Source: Chitinophaga pinensis (GTDB lineage Bacteria > Bacteroidota > Bacteroidia > Flavobacteriales_D > Crocinitomicaceae). From it: a stretch of DNA of 33,912 nucleotides. A model generated the notes under the pieces. That model did no database searches, was not told the origin of the DNA, and was given only the letters and a program-made list of their open reading frames with translations. Both the position numbers and the translations under genes were made by a program. Positions 7,524 to 14,664 of this stretch are shown piece by piece (within the stretch, counting starts at the first letter, position 1; each line of letters starts with the position of its first letter). Location of the stretch: NCBI GenBank assembly GCA_945883825.1, contig CAMCYF010000024.1:1-33912 (forward strand), in the 5' to 3' direction.

Positions 7524-8966
7524 TCAGTATTTAATAAAAATATTTTTTGCTTCAGTAAAGAATCGCAATGCTTCCCAACCTCCTTCTCTCCCAACGCCAG
7601 ATGATTTAACACCTCCAAAAGGTGTTCTTAAATCGCGCACAAGCCAGTCGTTAACCCAAACAATTCCGGTTTGTAGTTTATCTGCCACACGATGAGCTCT
7701 TTTTAAATCGCTGGTCCAAAGTGTTGCTGCTAATCCATATTCTGTTGAATTCGCCATCATTAACACCTCTTCTTCGGAATCAAATGGAGTAATCGTAACG
7801 ACAGGGCCAAATATTTCTTCTTGATTTGTTCTACAGGCATAATCTAATCCTTCAATTATTGTTGGCTCTAAGTAGTAGCCTTCATCATAAGGAGCGGATA
7901 ATTTAACGCGCTTTCCGCCTGCTAAGATTGTTCCACCTTCTTCTTTCGCTAATTCTATGTAGGAAAGTATTTTTTGCAAGTGAGATTCAGAAACAATTGC
8001 TCCTAATTTTGCTTCAGGATCAGTAGGATCAGAAACTTTTGTTTTTATAATTTTTGCAACAAAGGCATCTCTAAATTTTGTATAAATGGCTCTTTCAATA
8101 AATATTCGTGAGCCGCACAAACAGATTTGTCCTTGATTTGAAAAAGAAGACCGAATAGTTGTACTCAACATATCTTCAAAATCACAATCAGCAAAAATAA
8201 TATTTGCATTCTTTCCACCTAATTCGAGAGAAAGTTTTTTAAACATTGGTGCAGTGGCTTGTGAAATATATGCTCCTGTTTGTGTTCCCCCGGTAAAAGA
8301 AATTGCTTTAATTTTTGGGTGTCTAACAATTGCATCACCTGCTTTTGGTCCAGTACCATGAACAATGTTTAACACTCCGTCCGGAAGTCCAGCTTCTTGT
8401 GCTACTTTTCCAAGAAGAAAAGCAGTATAGGGCGTTATTTCAGAAGGTTTTGCAAGCACACAATTCCCTGCAGCTAAAGCGGGAGCAATTTTCCACGAAA
8501 AAAGATATAAAGGCAAATTCCAAGGAGAAATACAGCCAACAAGACCAATCGGTTTTCTTGTTGTATAATTAATTCCTTTGCCTTCCATGTAATGGGATTC
8601 TGAGGCAAAATGAAGAATTGCTGTTGCGAAAAAATGAAAATTAGAAATAGAACGTGGAATGTCAACTTGTGCAGCTAAATGCAGAGGTTTTCCATTATCT
8701 CTGCTCTCTGCGGCAACAAATTCATCCATTCTTTTTTCAATTCCTTCTGAAATTTTTACTAGGATTTTACTACGTTCTTCAAGTGACATACTTGACCAAA
8801 TTGGAAAAGCTTTCTCTGCTGCTTTTACAGCCAATTCAACATCTTCAGAATCAGAATCCGGAATCAAGGAATAGACTTTCCCTGTTGCTGGCTCATAATT
8901 ATCCAAGTAGCTTTCATTTTTAGGTGAGATATACTTCCCGTCAATAAAATTTTGAAGTTTTTCCAT
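7524..8966 (-). CDS. Aldehyde dehydrogenase, ALDH8A1 / 2-aminomuconate-semialdehyde type
   Basis: A complete 480-residue NAD(P)-dependent aldehyde dehydrogenase. Catalytic residues are N150 (SPWNLPLY), E248 (LELGGKN) and C282 (SNQGQICLCGSR); the NAD-binding SFTGG turn is at 223-227. The strings DIPRSISNF, CISPWNLPLYLFSWKIAPALAAGN and RSSFSNQGQICLC resemble ALDH8A1 and bacterial 2-aminomuconate/2-hydroxymuconate semialdehyde dehydrogenases more than betaine or succinate-semialdehyde enzymes. The known role of that group is a late oxidative step in tryptophan-kynurenine or aromatic catabolism. No other pathway gene is nearby, so the substrate is uncertain. A weak GAAATTTG box at 8981-8988 could be its promoter. 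Confidence 0.9.
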   Translation of the reverse strand: MEKLQNFIDGKYISPKNESYLDNYEPATGKVYSLIPDSDSEDVELAVKAAEKAFPIWSSMSLEERSKILVKISEGIEKRMDEFVAAESRDNGKPLHLAAQVDIPRSISNFHFFATAILHFASESHYMEGKGINYTTRKPIGLVGCISPWNLPLYLFSWKIAPALAAGNCVLAKPSEITPYTAFLLGKVAQEAGLPDGVLNIVHGTGPKAGDAIVRHPKIKAISFTGGTQTGAYISQATAPMFKKLSLELGGKNANIIFADCDFEDMLSTTIRSSFSNQGQICLCGSRIFIERAIYTKFRDAFVAKIIKTKVSDPTDPEAKLGAIVSESHLQKILSYIELAKEEGGTILAGGKRVKLSAPYDEGYYLEPTIIEGLDYACRTNQEEIFGPVVTITPFDSEEEVLMMANSTEYGLAATLWTSDLKRAHRVADKLQTGIVWVNDWLVRDLRTPFGGVKSSGVGREGGWEALRFFTEAKNIFIKY

Positions 8967-9112
8967 CTTTTAGTTCTTAGCAAATTTCGAAAAAAGAAAT
9001 GGATAATGGAAGGTCTTTTTTTATTTATCTTCTCACCATTTTTATTCTGGATTTATTACTCGTTCTTCGCTCTTATTTCCTTACCTTTATTTCAAAATTA
9101 AAATAAGATTTC

Positions 9113-9451
9113 ATGTCTGAAATTACAATCAATCAAGCGCAAGTAGTAGTTGATGAATGGATCAAAAAAGTTGGTGTTCGTTATTTTAATGAATTAACAA
9201 ACACTGCGCTTTTAATGGAAGAGGTTGGTGAACTTGCAAGAATTATTGCCCGTCGTTATGGCGAACAAAGTGAAAAACCAACTGAAAAACCTCAAGATTT
9301 AGGGGATGAAATAGCAGATATTTTATTTGTGCTTATCTGCTTGGCAAATCAAACAGGCATCAATTTAACTGCTGCTTTTGAAAAAAACATCGAAAAGAAG
9401 ACCCTGCGCGATTCTAAAAGACACAAAGAAAATATAAAATTAAAGAGCTGA
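9113..9451 (+). CDS. MazG-like nucleotide pyrophosphohydrolase
   Basis: A 112-residue all-alpha NTP-PPase of the MazG superfamily, expected to hydrolyse NTPs or dNTPs to the monophosphate and pyrophosphate, often as a house-cleaning enzyme. The metal-binding motif is visible as EEVGE (E36, E37, E40) followed by DEIADILF (E66, D69). The single-domain length is like RS21-C6 or short MazG proteins rather than full E. coli MazG. It is first in a tight run with the helicase-like gene (10-nt gap) and the small unknown (4-nt gap). A one-mismatch box TACCTTTA at 9082-9089 is a possible promoter. The natural nucleotide is unknown. Confidence 0.88.
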   Translation: MSEITINQAQVVVDEWIKKVGVRYFNELTNTALLMEEVGELARIIARRYGEQSEKPTEKPQDLGDEIADILFVLICLANQTGINLTAAFEKNIEKKTLRDSKRHKENIKLKS

Positions 9452-9461
9452 GAAAAGTAGT

Positions 9462-10025
9462 ATGGAATCTTATGAGCAAGAGATACTAAAAAAATTAAAG
9501 TCTGGAATATCCGTTATTGGCATATCACAGCCAGAAGAATACATTCCTGCAATCCCAAATTTTATTAAAGCTTTTGTACCTAAAGCAGAAGAAGGTTCTC
9601 CACGTGCCTTAGTTTTGTGTTTGACAGATGATGATGCGAAATCTATTCATGAAGTTCTTGAAAAAGCAACAAAAGAAATTGATTTAACGATTGACTTGGT
9701 TTTCGACAAAGGGAGCAAGTTGAAGCAGAGAAACGATCTATTTGATGGCACTGAGGTAATTGTAGGAACTACAAAACGGATTTGCGAACTCTACTTCCAA
9801 AATGGATTTAATATCGCCAAATTAAAATTATTTATTGTTTTACAAATGGATGTACAAATAAGTAAGGGAATGAAAGGTTTTATTGCGCGTTTGGCTGAAA
9901 GTCTCCCAAAATGCCGACAACTTATTTTCACACAGCATCCAAAAGAAGAACGATTTGTTGATTATATTCAGCAATTTGTAAGTCCTTCTGCAACTGTAGA
10001 AGTAAAAAAGGATAATTCAATTTAA
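9462..10025 (+). CDS. Degenerate DEAD-box helicase-like protein (domain 1 only)
   Basis: A 187-residue protein resembling RecA-like domain 1 of DEAD/DEAH helicases but apparently unable to hydrolyse ATP. Matching landmarks are EGSPRALVLCLTDDDAK (44-60, the Ia region), VIVGTTKR (99-106, motif Ib GTPxR) and LKLFIVLQMD (121-130), where VLDEAD should be: the acidic Asp-Glu pair is gone. The Walker A region is replaced by VIGISQPEEY (18-27) with no GKT. The helicase C-terminal domain is absent and the next gene is unrelated, with no sign of a recent frameshift. Related short degenerate DEAD-box proteins occur in Flavobacteriales. It may serve as an RNA-binding or regulatory pseudo-enzyme; that function is inferred. 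Confidence 0.6.
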   Translation: MESYEQEILKKLKSGISVIGISQPEEYIPAIPNFIKAFVPKAEEGSPRALVLCLTDDDAKSIHEVLEKATKEIDLTIDLVFDKGSKLKQRNDLFDGTEVIVGTTKRICELYFQNGFNIAKLKLFIVLQMDVQISKGMKGFIARLAESLPKCRQLIFTQHPKEERFVDYIQQFVSPSATVEVKKDNSI

Positions 10026-10029
10026 AATT

Positions 10030-10404
10030 ATGCGTAAAGAAGACAAATTACTTGGACTTCGAGAGGAAATTCTTACAGTAAAAAGTGAGCAAACACCTAT
10101 TGAACAATTTCAAAATACAACAATTCGTCCAATTTTAAAGTATCAACATACAATACTTATTGTGTTTTTTAACTCTAATATTCATGTACAATATATTGTA
10201 AGCGCCAACTCCTCATTACTAAAAAAGCAAAATCAATTGAAATTATTTACTTCCAAGCAATTGGCTTTTCGAGCACAATTATTAGGAATGGTAACGGGCT
10301 TGTTTACAGATGCTGAATTTGATTTTTATTTATCAGAAAAAGTGAATTTAGATAAACGAATTGCAAATATGATTTTAGATCGTTTTTATAGCACCTTAGT
10401 CTAA
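10030..10404 (+). CDS. Conserved Flavobacteriales protein of unknown function (often mislabelled glyoxalase)
   Basis: A 124-residue soluble protein without signal peptide or membrane segment. The pattern IRPILKYQ (32-39), followed by a middle segment with AFRAQLLGMVTGLF and a C-terminal LDKRIANMILDRFY, is one I associate with a small Flavobacteriales family sometimes named glyoxalase in databases. I see no glyoxalase metal-ligand pattern, so that name should not be trusted. It follows the helicase-like gene by 4 nt and is probably cotranscribed with it and the MazG-like gene. Function unknown. Confidence 0.6.
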   Translation: MRKEDKLLGLREEILTVKSEQTPIEQFQNTTIRPILKYQHTILIVFFNSNIHVQYIVSANSSLLKKQNQLKLFTSKQLAFRAQLLGMVTGLFTDAEFDFYLSEKVNLDKRIANMILDRFYSTLV

Positions 10405-10424
10405 ATCAGATCAAAATTTGAGAC

Positions 10425-10937
10425 TTAGATATTTCCCTTATCCCGAACGGAGTAGGCAATAGTGAGGGCCTCAATTTCTTGTAATTCCTTTCGAATATCA
10501 AAAATCAATCCAGAAGGAGCATTTTTATCGGCTTTCAAACAAGTAATAACAGCTTCAATTGGAGCAGACATTCTTGCTGGCTTTTGAGAAAACTTGTCTT
10601 TTTTCCATCTTCCTACAGCATTTGTAGGATATAATCCATCTGCTGTTGCTTGTACAACATTGTCTAATGACAAAGCAAAACCCATTTTAAATGCATTTGC
10701 TCTATTTGGATTTCTTGGAGTGCCAAGGTATAAAAAATCAATTTCAGAACGTTGTTTGTAAGGTGTCAAATCCATTGTTTTGGTTCCAGTTGGCGATTCA
10801 AATTCAACTGTAGGATCTGTTTCTTTACTAGTAGTCGCAACCATAAAGAAAAACAAAAGCATAAAAACGATATCCGGAAGAGAGGCTGTATTCATAGCTG
10901 GAGCTCCACCACTTCCTTCTTTTTTAAACTTTGACAT
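10425..10937 (-). CDS. ExbD/TolR-family proton-channel subunit (second copy)
   Basis: A 170-residue inner-membrane protein: a short cytoplasmic N-terminus, one transmembrane helix (about 20-37) and a periplasmic domain. D22 in the SLPDIVFMLLFFFMV segment is the expected proton-carrying aspartate of ExbD/TolR. It ends the four-gene (-) unit with ExbB, a 4-TM protein and a longer ExbD (5-nt gap). Together with ExbB it would convert proton-motive force into work across the envelope. No TonB gene is present here, so the driven partner is unknown. Confidence 0.88.
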   Translation of the reverse strand: MSKFKKEGSGGAPAMNTASLPDIVFMLLFFFMVATTSKETDPTVEFESPTGTKTMDLTPYKQRSEIDFLYLGTPRNPNRANAFKMGFALSLDNVVQATADGLYPTNAVGRWKKDKFSQKPARMSAPIEAVITCLKADKNAPSGLIFDIRKELQEIEALTIAYSVRDKGNI

Positions 10938-10942
10938 AGTTA

Positions 10943-11692
10943 TTAATTTTTTGGAGTTACTTCAATAATCCTAGCAGGATAAAGTATTTCTAGCAGCGCT
11001 AATTTATCTTTATCTTTTGGGTCGCTATCTTGTGCTGTTCTTCTTTTTAAAATAGAATACTGCTCACTAAACAAACGATTACATTCTTTATCTCGCAACT
11101 CAAATAATGCCTCTTCTATTTCATTGTGAATTTGTGCAAAAATAGAATATGCAGTGCCTTGTTGAACTTCAATTCTAATATGAGCTTGAACACTTAGTTC
11201 ACGAATTTCAGATTTCCCATAAAGTTGTATAGCCCTTTTTTTCTTATTCCACTCTTCATAAGAGCTTTGAAAGAATTTAGCCTGATCTGTTGCACCTTTT
11301 TGCTCTGCTTCTTCTAATTGATTTTCTAAAAGAGCCATATTCTGATCACATAAGCTTAAGCTTGTTGTAGAATACATTGGAAAGTTATTGGCTACATCAT
11401 TATTTTTTTCATTCGTTTGATAGAATTTTAGAATGAAATCAGAAATTTTATCTGGATCTCTAAAAATGCTATTGCGAACCATTAGTTGGTTTTGATTGTT
11501 TGCTTTTATTGCTAAAATATCTCTTTCCTGAACTTTATTATCCATTGGCGGCAAGTCAATCTTTTTGGGAATACTTCTAATATAAGCTTGATCTTTATCC
11601 ATTGTCGTTGTCACTAAAAAAAACAACAATAAAAGAAAGGCAATATCTGCCATTGATCCAGCATTAATTTCAGGAATATCTCTTTTCGCCAT
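10943..11692 (-). CDS. ExbD/TolR-family proton-channel subunit (long form)
   Basis: A 249-residue member of the ExbD family, longer than the usual ~140 residues. The single membrane helix (about 13-31) carries D16 in the GSMADIAFLLLLFFLV segment. The periplasmic part has a Gln/Glu/Lys-rich helical stretch (about 115-160) that standard ExbD lacks, and a C-terminal TolR-like region after that (QVQAHIRIEVQ-type strand, about 165-185). It sits between the 4-TM gene (7-nt gap) and the second ExbD (5-nt gap). Two unequal ExbD copies after one ExbB is a common Bacteroidota layout; I infer a heteromeric complex. Confidence 0.86.
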   Translation of the reverse strand: MAKRDIPEINAGSMADIAFLLLLFFLVTTTMDKDQAYIRSIPKKIDLPPMDNKVQERDILAIKANNQNQLMVRNSIFRDPDKISDFILKFYQTNEKNNDVANNFPMYSTTSLSLCDQNMALLENQLEEAEQKGATDQAKFFQSSYEEWNKKKRAIQLYGKSEIRELSVQAHIRIEVQQGTAYSIFAQIHNEIEEALFELRDKECNRLFSEQYSILKRRTAQDSDPKDKDKLALLEILYPARIIEVTPKN

Positions 11693-11699
11693 GATCTAT

Positions 11700-12170
11700 T
11701 TATTTTCTAAGTCGACCCATAAATGGTCCAGCAATTATAACTATGAAGCCCACAAAGAGCGTTACGCCAATTGTGTACAATCCAGCGGTTGTTGTTAAAA
11801 CAACTCCGTCAGAAACAGGATTTCTAAGCGCTAAAGTGTCTGTTGTATCAGTAGTTCCTAAAAGGTAAAAAATCATATAAATAACTAAGGAAATAACAAT
11901 ACCTATAATTGAAAGTATTGTCCTTTTAGGGCTCTGAATTATTTGGAATATAAAAAAGCCTATTACCATTGCCCCACCAGCGAATAGAATAAAAAGCATA
12001 AAATATATAGCTGCGTTCATCTCAGCACTCTCGCGAAACTTTTCTAAAGCTTCTTTTCCATCAGTAACAGCAGGACCAGATATAAGAATCAAGACACTTA
12101 AAATAACGCCAATTGCTATAGAAAGGTATTGGAAAATCCGAGAAATTAAATTTAGTTTAGTCGCATTCAT
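11700..12170 (-). CDS. Four-helix membrane protein of the ExbB/ExbD operon
   Basis: A 156-residue protein with four predicted transmembrane helices (about 10-31, 52-76, 84-106, 128-150) and no recognisable catalytic motif. The loop between helices 3 and 4 is rich in Thr and Asp. Similar small membrane proteins lie between exbB and exbD in other Bacteroidota, which suggests an accessory subunit of the motor. I cannot name a family for it, and function is inferred only from the tight spacing (29 nt after ExbB, 7 nt before ExbD). Confidence 0.75.
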   Translation of the reverse strand: MNATKLNLISRIFQYLSIAIGVILSVLILISGPAVTDGKEALEKFRESAEMNAAIYFMLFILFAGGAMVIGFFIFQIIQSPKRTILSIIGIVISLVIYMIFYLLGTTDTTDTLALRNPVSDGVVLTTTAGLYTIGVTLFVGFIVIIAGPFMGRLRK

Positions 12171-12199
12171 CTTATGAAGATTTAGATCAATTAAATCGA

Positions 12200-12988
12200 T
12201 TATTTATTTTTAAGCAACATATCAATTAGTGAAATTGATGCATCTTCCATTTCATTAACCAATCCATCAATTTTTGATGTGATGTAATTGTAAAAAATTT
12301 GTAAGACAATTGCAGCAATCAAACCAAATACTGTTGTAAGAAGGGCCACTTTGATACCATCGGCAACTGTTGTTGGAGAAACTTGTCCGTCTTCTACAAT
12401 TTTATCAAATGCTTGAATCATTCCAATAACAGTTCCTAAGAATCCTAGCATTGGAGAAAGAGCAATAAATAATTGTAACCACGACAATCCTTTTTCCAAA
12501 TTACCCATTTGAACTCCACCATATGCAACAACTGATTTTTCTACCATGTCAATTCCTTCTCCTGAACGATCTAAACCTTGGTAAAAAATAGATGCAATAG
12601 GTCCACGTGTATTTCTACACAATTCTTTTGCAGCATCTACTCCTCCAGCTTTCATAGAAGCATCAACATCATTTAAAAATTTCTTTGTGTCGATTGTAGC
12701 TAGGTTTAAATATACTACACGTTCTATAGACAAAGCCATACCGATTATCATACAAATTAAAACGGGAGTCATCCAAAGAACATCTCCTTCTATATATTTT
12801 TGTTTTAGAGTTTGAACAAATGTTAATTCAAGCTTCTCTTCCTCTGCTGTTTTACTTGTTGCACTTCCTTCTTGTGCAGCAGTTGAAACTTCTTCTTGAG
12901 AAGCAGTTGAATCTTGTGCATTGCTAATTCCTGTGAAGCCAATTGTCAATGTTAATGCAATGGCTAGAGAGCTAATTATTTTTTTCAT
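12200..12988 (-). CDS. MotA/TolQ/ExbB proton channel protein
   Basis: A 262-residue integral membrane protein of the MotA/TolQ/ExbB family that pairs with the ExbD copies to use proton-motive force. It has a signal-like N-terminus (about 1-24), a Ser/Glu/Ala-rich stretch (25-52), a membrane helix at about 70-88, and the family-diagnostic pair of helices LSPMLGFLGTVIGMI and VALLTTVFGLIAAIV in the C-terminal half. The N-terminal extension before the first helix is typical for Bacteroidota. It is the first gene of the (-) unit, with a -7 box at 13037-13044. The machine it powers is not identifiable here. Confidence 0.92.
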   Translation of the reverse strand: MKKIISSLAIALTLTIGFTGISNAQDSTASQEEVSTAAQEGSATSKTAEEEKLELTFVQTLKQKYIEGDVLWMTPVLICMIIGMALSIERVVYLNLATIDTKKFLNDVDASMKAGGVDAAKELCRNTRGPIASIFYQGLDRSGEGIDMVEKSVVAYGGVQMGNLEKGLSWLQLFIALSPMLGFLGTVIGMIQAFDKIVEDGQVSPTTVADGIKVALLTTVFGLIAAIVLQIFYNYITSKIDGLVNEMEDASISLIDMLLKNK

Positions 12989-13036
12989 AGGGAAAAAATT
13001 AAGAATTGTTTTAGTTGTTATTTAAAATTGTTGGGT

Positions 13037-13044
13037 CAAAAATA
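13037..13044 (-). promoter_or_regulatory. -7 promoter box (TATTTTTG) for the ExbB/ExbD operon
   Basis: On the minus strand TATTTTTG fits TAnnTTTG exactly and lies 48 nt before the ATG at 12988, giving a leader of roughly 45 nt. The AT-rich gap at 12989-13092 has no clear -33 element and no hairpin, so a terminator for the upstream heme operon is not evident. Confidence 0.45.
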
Positions 13045-13092
13045 GTATTTTTTTTATTTAGTTAATCATTTTAAAAAAAAATCATATAAAAT

Positions 13093-13770
13093 TTATTCTT
13101 TCCTTAACATAAAACAACTTGATAATTCCTTTTTTAAATCATATAAAGTTGCATTTTTTAGAACCACTAAACAAGCTATATTTAAAGAATCCAACTCTTT
13201 TTTTGTGCTTTGACCATAAGCTATAACTTTTGCTTTTTTTGGAATTTCATTGTTTGTTAAAAAGGAAGAAAGATTACTAGGACTTGTAAATACATAAATA
13301 GCGCAATTTGGAATTTCAGAAGGAATACTATTTGTTTGATAAACTTGAATTGTTTCAAATTGGCCTTTACTAAGGTATTTAAGTGCGGAGAACTTTGAAA
13401 GATTGGAATGTGGAAATAAAACTTTTCGTCCTTCTAGCCACCTCGCAAAATCAAGACTTACTTTTTCAGGATTTCCCGATTCGGAGCCAATAAAAGAACT
13501 AGTAATACCTATTTCAGAAAGTTTTCTTGCCGTTTCTTTTCCGCTACAAGCAAAAACTACCTTATTTGATAAAACGGGATTTTTCTCTAAAAAAAATGTT
13601 GCTGCACGAATACTTGAAAAAAACACACAGTCAAATTCGCTTGTTAATTTAAATTCTACTGCTTCAAAAGTGATGAGGGATTTTGCAATTAAAGTCAATT
13701 TATTTTCTTCACAAAACTGCCTGAAATTACCTAAGTCACCTTCATTTTTTGAAATAAAAATCCTTTTCAC
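13093..13770 (-). CDS. hemD: Uroporphyrinogen-III synthase
   Basis: A 225-residue protein that closes and inverts ring D of hydroxymethylbilane to uroporphyrinogen III. This family is poorly conserved, but two alternating domains are visible: FDCVFFSSIRAATFFL (about 46-61) and a later CAIYVFTSPSNLSSFL, with KVIAYGQSTKKEL near the end, matching the usual pattern (VFTSxxgv..., aiGxxTaxal). Placement 3 nt after hemC and in line with hemA makes the call secure. The start is GTG at 13770. It is last in the heme operon; hemE and later genes are not adjacent. Confidence 0.88.
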   Translation of the reverse strand: MKRIFISKNEGDLGNFRQFCEENKLTLIAKSLITFEAVEFKLTSEFDCVFFSSIRAATFFLEKNPVLSNKVVFACSGKETARKLSEIGITSSFIGSESGNPEKVSLDFARWLEGRKVLFPHSNLSKFSALKYLSKGQFETIQVYQTNSIPSEIPNCAIYVFTSPSNLSSFLTNNEIPKKAKVIAYGQSTKKELDSLNIACLVVLKNATLYDLKKELSSCFMLRKE

Positions 13771-13773
13771 AGA

Positions 13774-14664
13774 TCAGAAATTTTTAAGGTGCGCCACAAT
13801 TTTTTCAGCAAAATTAATATCATTACTGTATTCAAACTTAAAATACCTTGCAGCACTCAAAGATGATTGAGCATAAGAAACAAAAACAAATTTGCCATCA
13901 AAATAAACGCCAAGTGGAAGTTGACATCCGCCATTCATTAGTTGGAGAACTTTTCTTTCTACCTTAACTTCATTTTCTATTTTTTCATTGTTGAGGTTTC
14001 TTAACAAGAGACTAAGGTCCACATCATCAGTTCGAATTTGATATCCTAAAACACCTTGAGATGGTGCCGGAACAAATTCTGCAGGAGATAAATTAATTTT
14101 AATTAGATCTCCTAAATCAAGTCCTAAACGATTCACTCCAGCTTTTGCTAAAAGAATTGCATCGTATTCTCCTTTTCTTAATTTATCAATGCGCGTAGGG
14201 ACATTTCCACGTAAATCTTTCAGTTGCAGGTCTGGCTTAAGAGCTAGCACTTGCGATTTTCTTCGTGCTGAAGACGATCCAATAACTGCATTTTTCTTTA
14301 ATTCCCAAGTTTCATTTGGAGCATGTGCTTCTTTGCGAATCAACAGTAATTCAGCAGGATTTTCCCGATCAGATACTGCAGCAATCATTAAGCCTTCTGG
14401 TGAACTTGTCTCTAAATCTTTATGCGAGTGAACTGCAAGATCAATTTCATTTGAAATGAGGGCTTCTTCAATTTCTTTCGTAAAAAATCCTTTGCCTTCT
14501 AATTTATCAAAACTTAAATCTTGAATTAGGTCCCCTTGAGTTTTAATAATTTTTACCTCAACAGTACAACCTAACTTCTCCAATTCCCCTTTTACAAAAT
14601 TTGCTTGCCACAAGGCAAGATCACTTCCTCGGGTTCCAATACGAATATGCTGGTTAATTGGCAT
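13774..14664 (-). CDS. hemC: Hydroxymethylbilane synthase (porphobilinogen deaminase)
   Basis: A cytosolic enzyme of 296 residues that polymerises four porphobilinogens into hydroxymethylbilane. Diagnostic segments are IGTRGSDLALWQ (9-20), AVHSHKDL (77-84, catalytic D83), GSSSARRKSQV (129-139), LRGNVPTRIDKL (151-162) and the dipyrromethane cofactor cysteine C247 in MNGGCQLPLG. Length is near the family norm of about 300-310. It overlaps the end of hemA by 11 nt and is followed 3 nt later by hemD, indicating translational coupling in one operon. Confidence 0.96.
   Translation of the reverse strand: MPINQHIRIGTRGSDLALWQANFVKGELEKLGCTVEVKIIKTQGDLIQDLSFDKLEGKGFFTKEIEEALISNEIDLAVHSHKDLETSSPEGLMIAAVSDRENPAELLLIRKEAHAPNETWELKKNAVIGSSSARRKSQVLALKPDLQLKDLRGNVPTRIDKLRKGEYDAILLAKAGVNRLGLDLGDLIKINLSPAEFVPAPSQGVLGYQIRTDDVDLSLLLRNLNNEKIENEVKVERKVLQLMNGGCQLPLGVYFDGKFVFVSYAQSSLSAARYFKFEYSNDINFAEKIVAHLKNF

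Noticed and set aside
7082..7618. Overlapping minus-strand frames of 63-104 codons at the oligopeptidase/ALDH junction
   Set aside because: They are antisense to the catalytic domain of the oligopeptidase or lie in the wrong frame of the ALDH end; no domain is seen.
3579..8966. A functional link between the ALDH8A1-like enzyme (kynurenine catabolism) and kynurenine formation in the MbnP-like protein
   Set aside because: The genes are on separate units about 3 kb apart and the chemistry concerns free metabolites in one case and a protein residue in the other; proximity alone does not support it.
8999..9106. 35-codon hydrophobic small frame (ATG at 8999) between ALDH and the MazG-like gene
   Set aside because: T-rich DNA readily gives hydrophobic frames; an overlapping frame from 9006 looks equally hydrophobic, so there is no evidence for coding.
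10397..10426. Imperfect hairpin between the convergent genes ending at 10404 and 10425
   Set aside because: The arms AGTCTAAAT and ATTTGAGACT pair only with a bulge and there is no T tract on either strand.
13403..13870. 155-codon plus-strand frame across hemD and hemC
   Set aside because: It is antisense to two well-supported heme genes and shows no family pattern.
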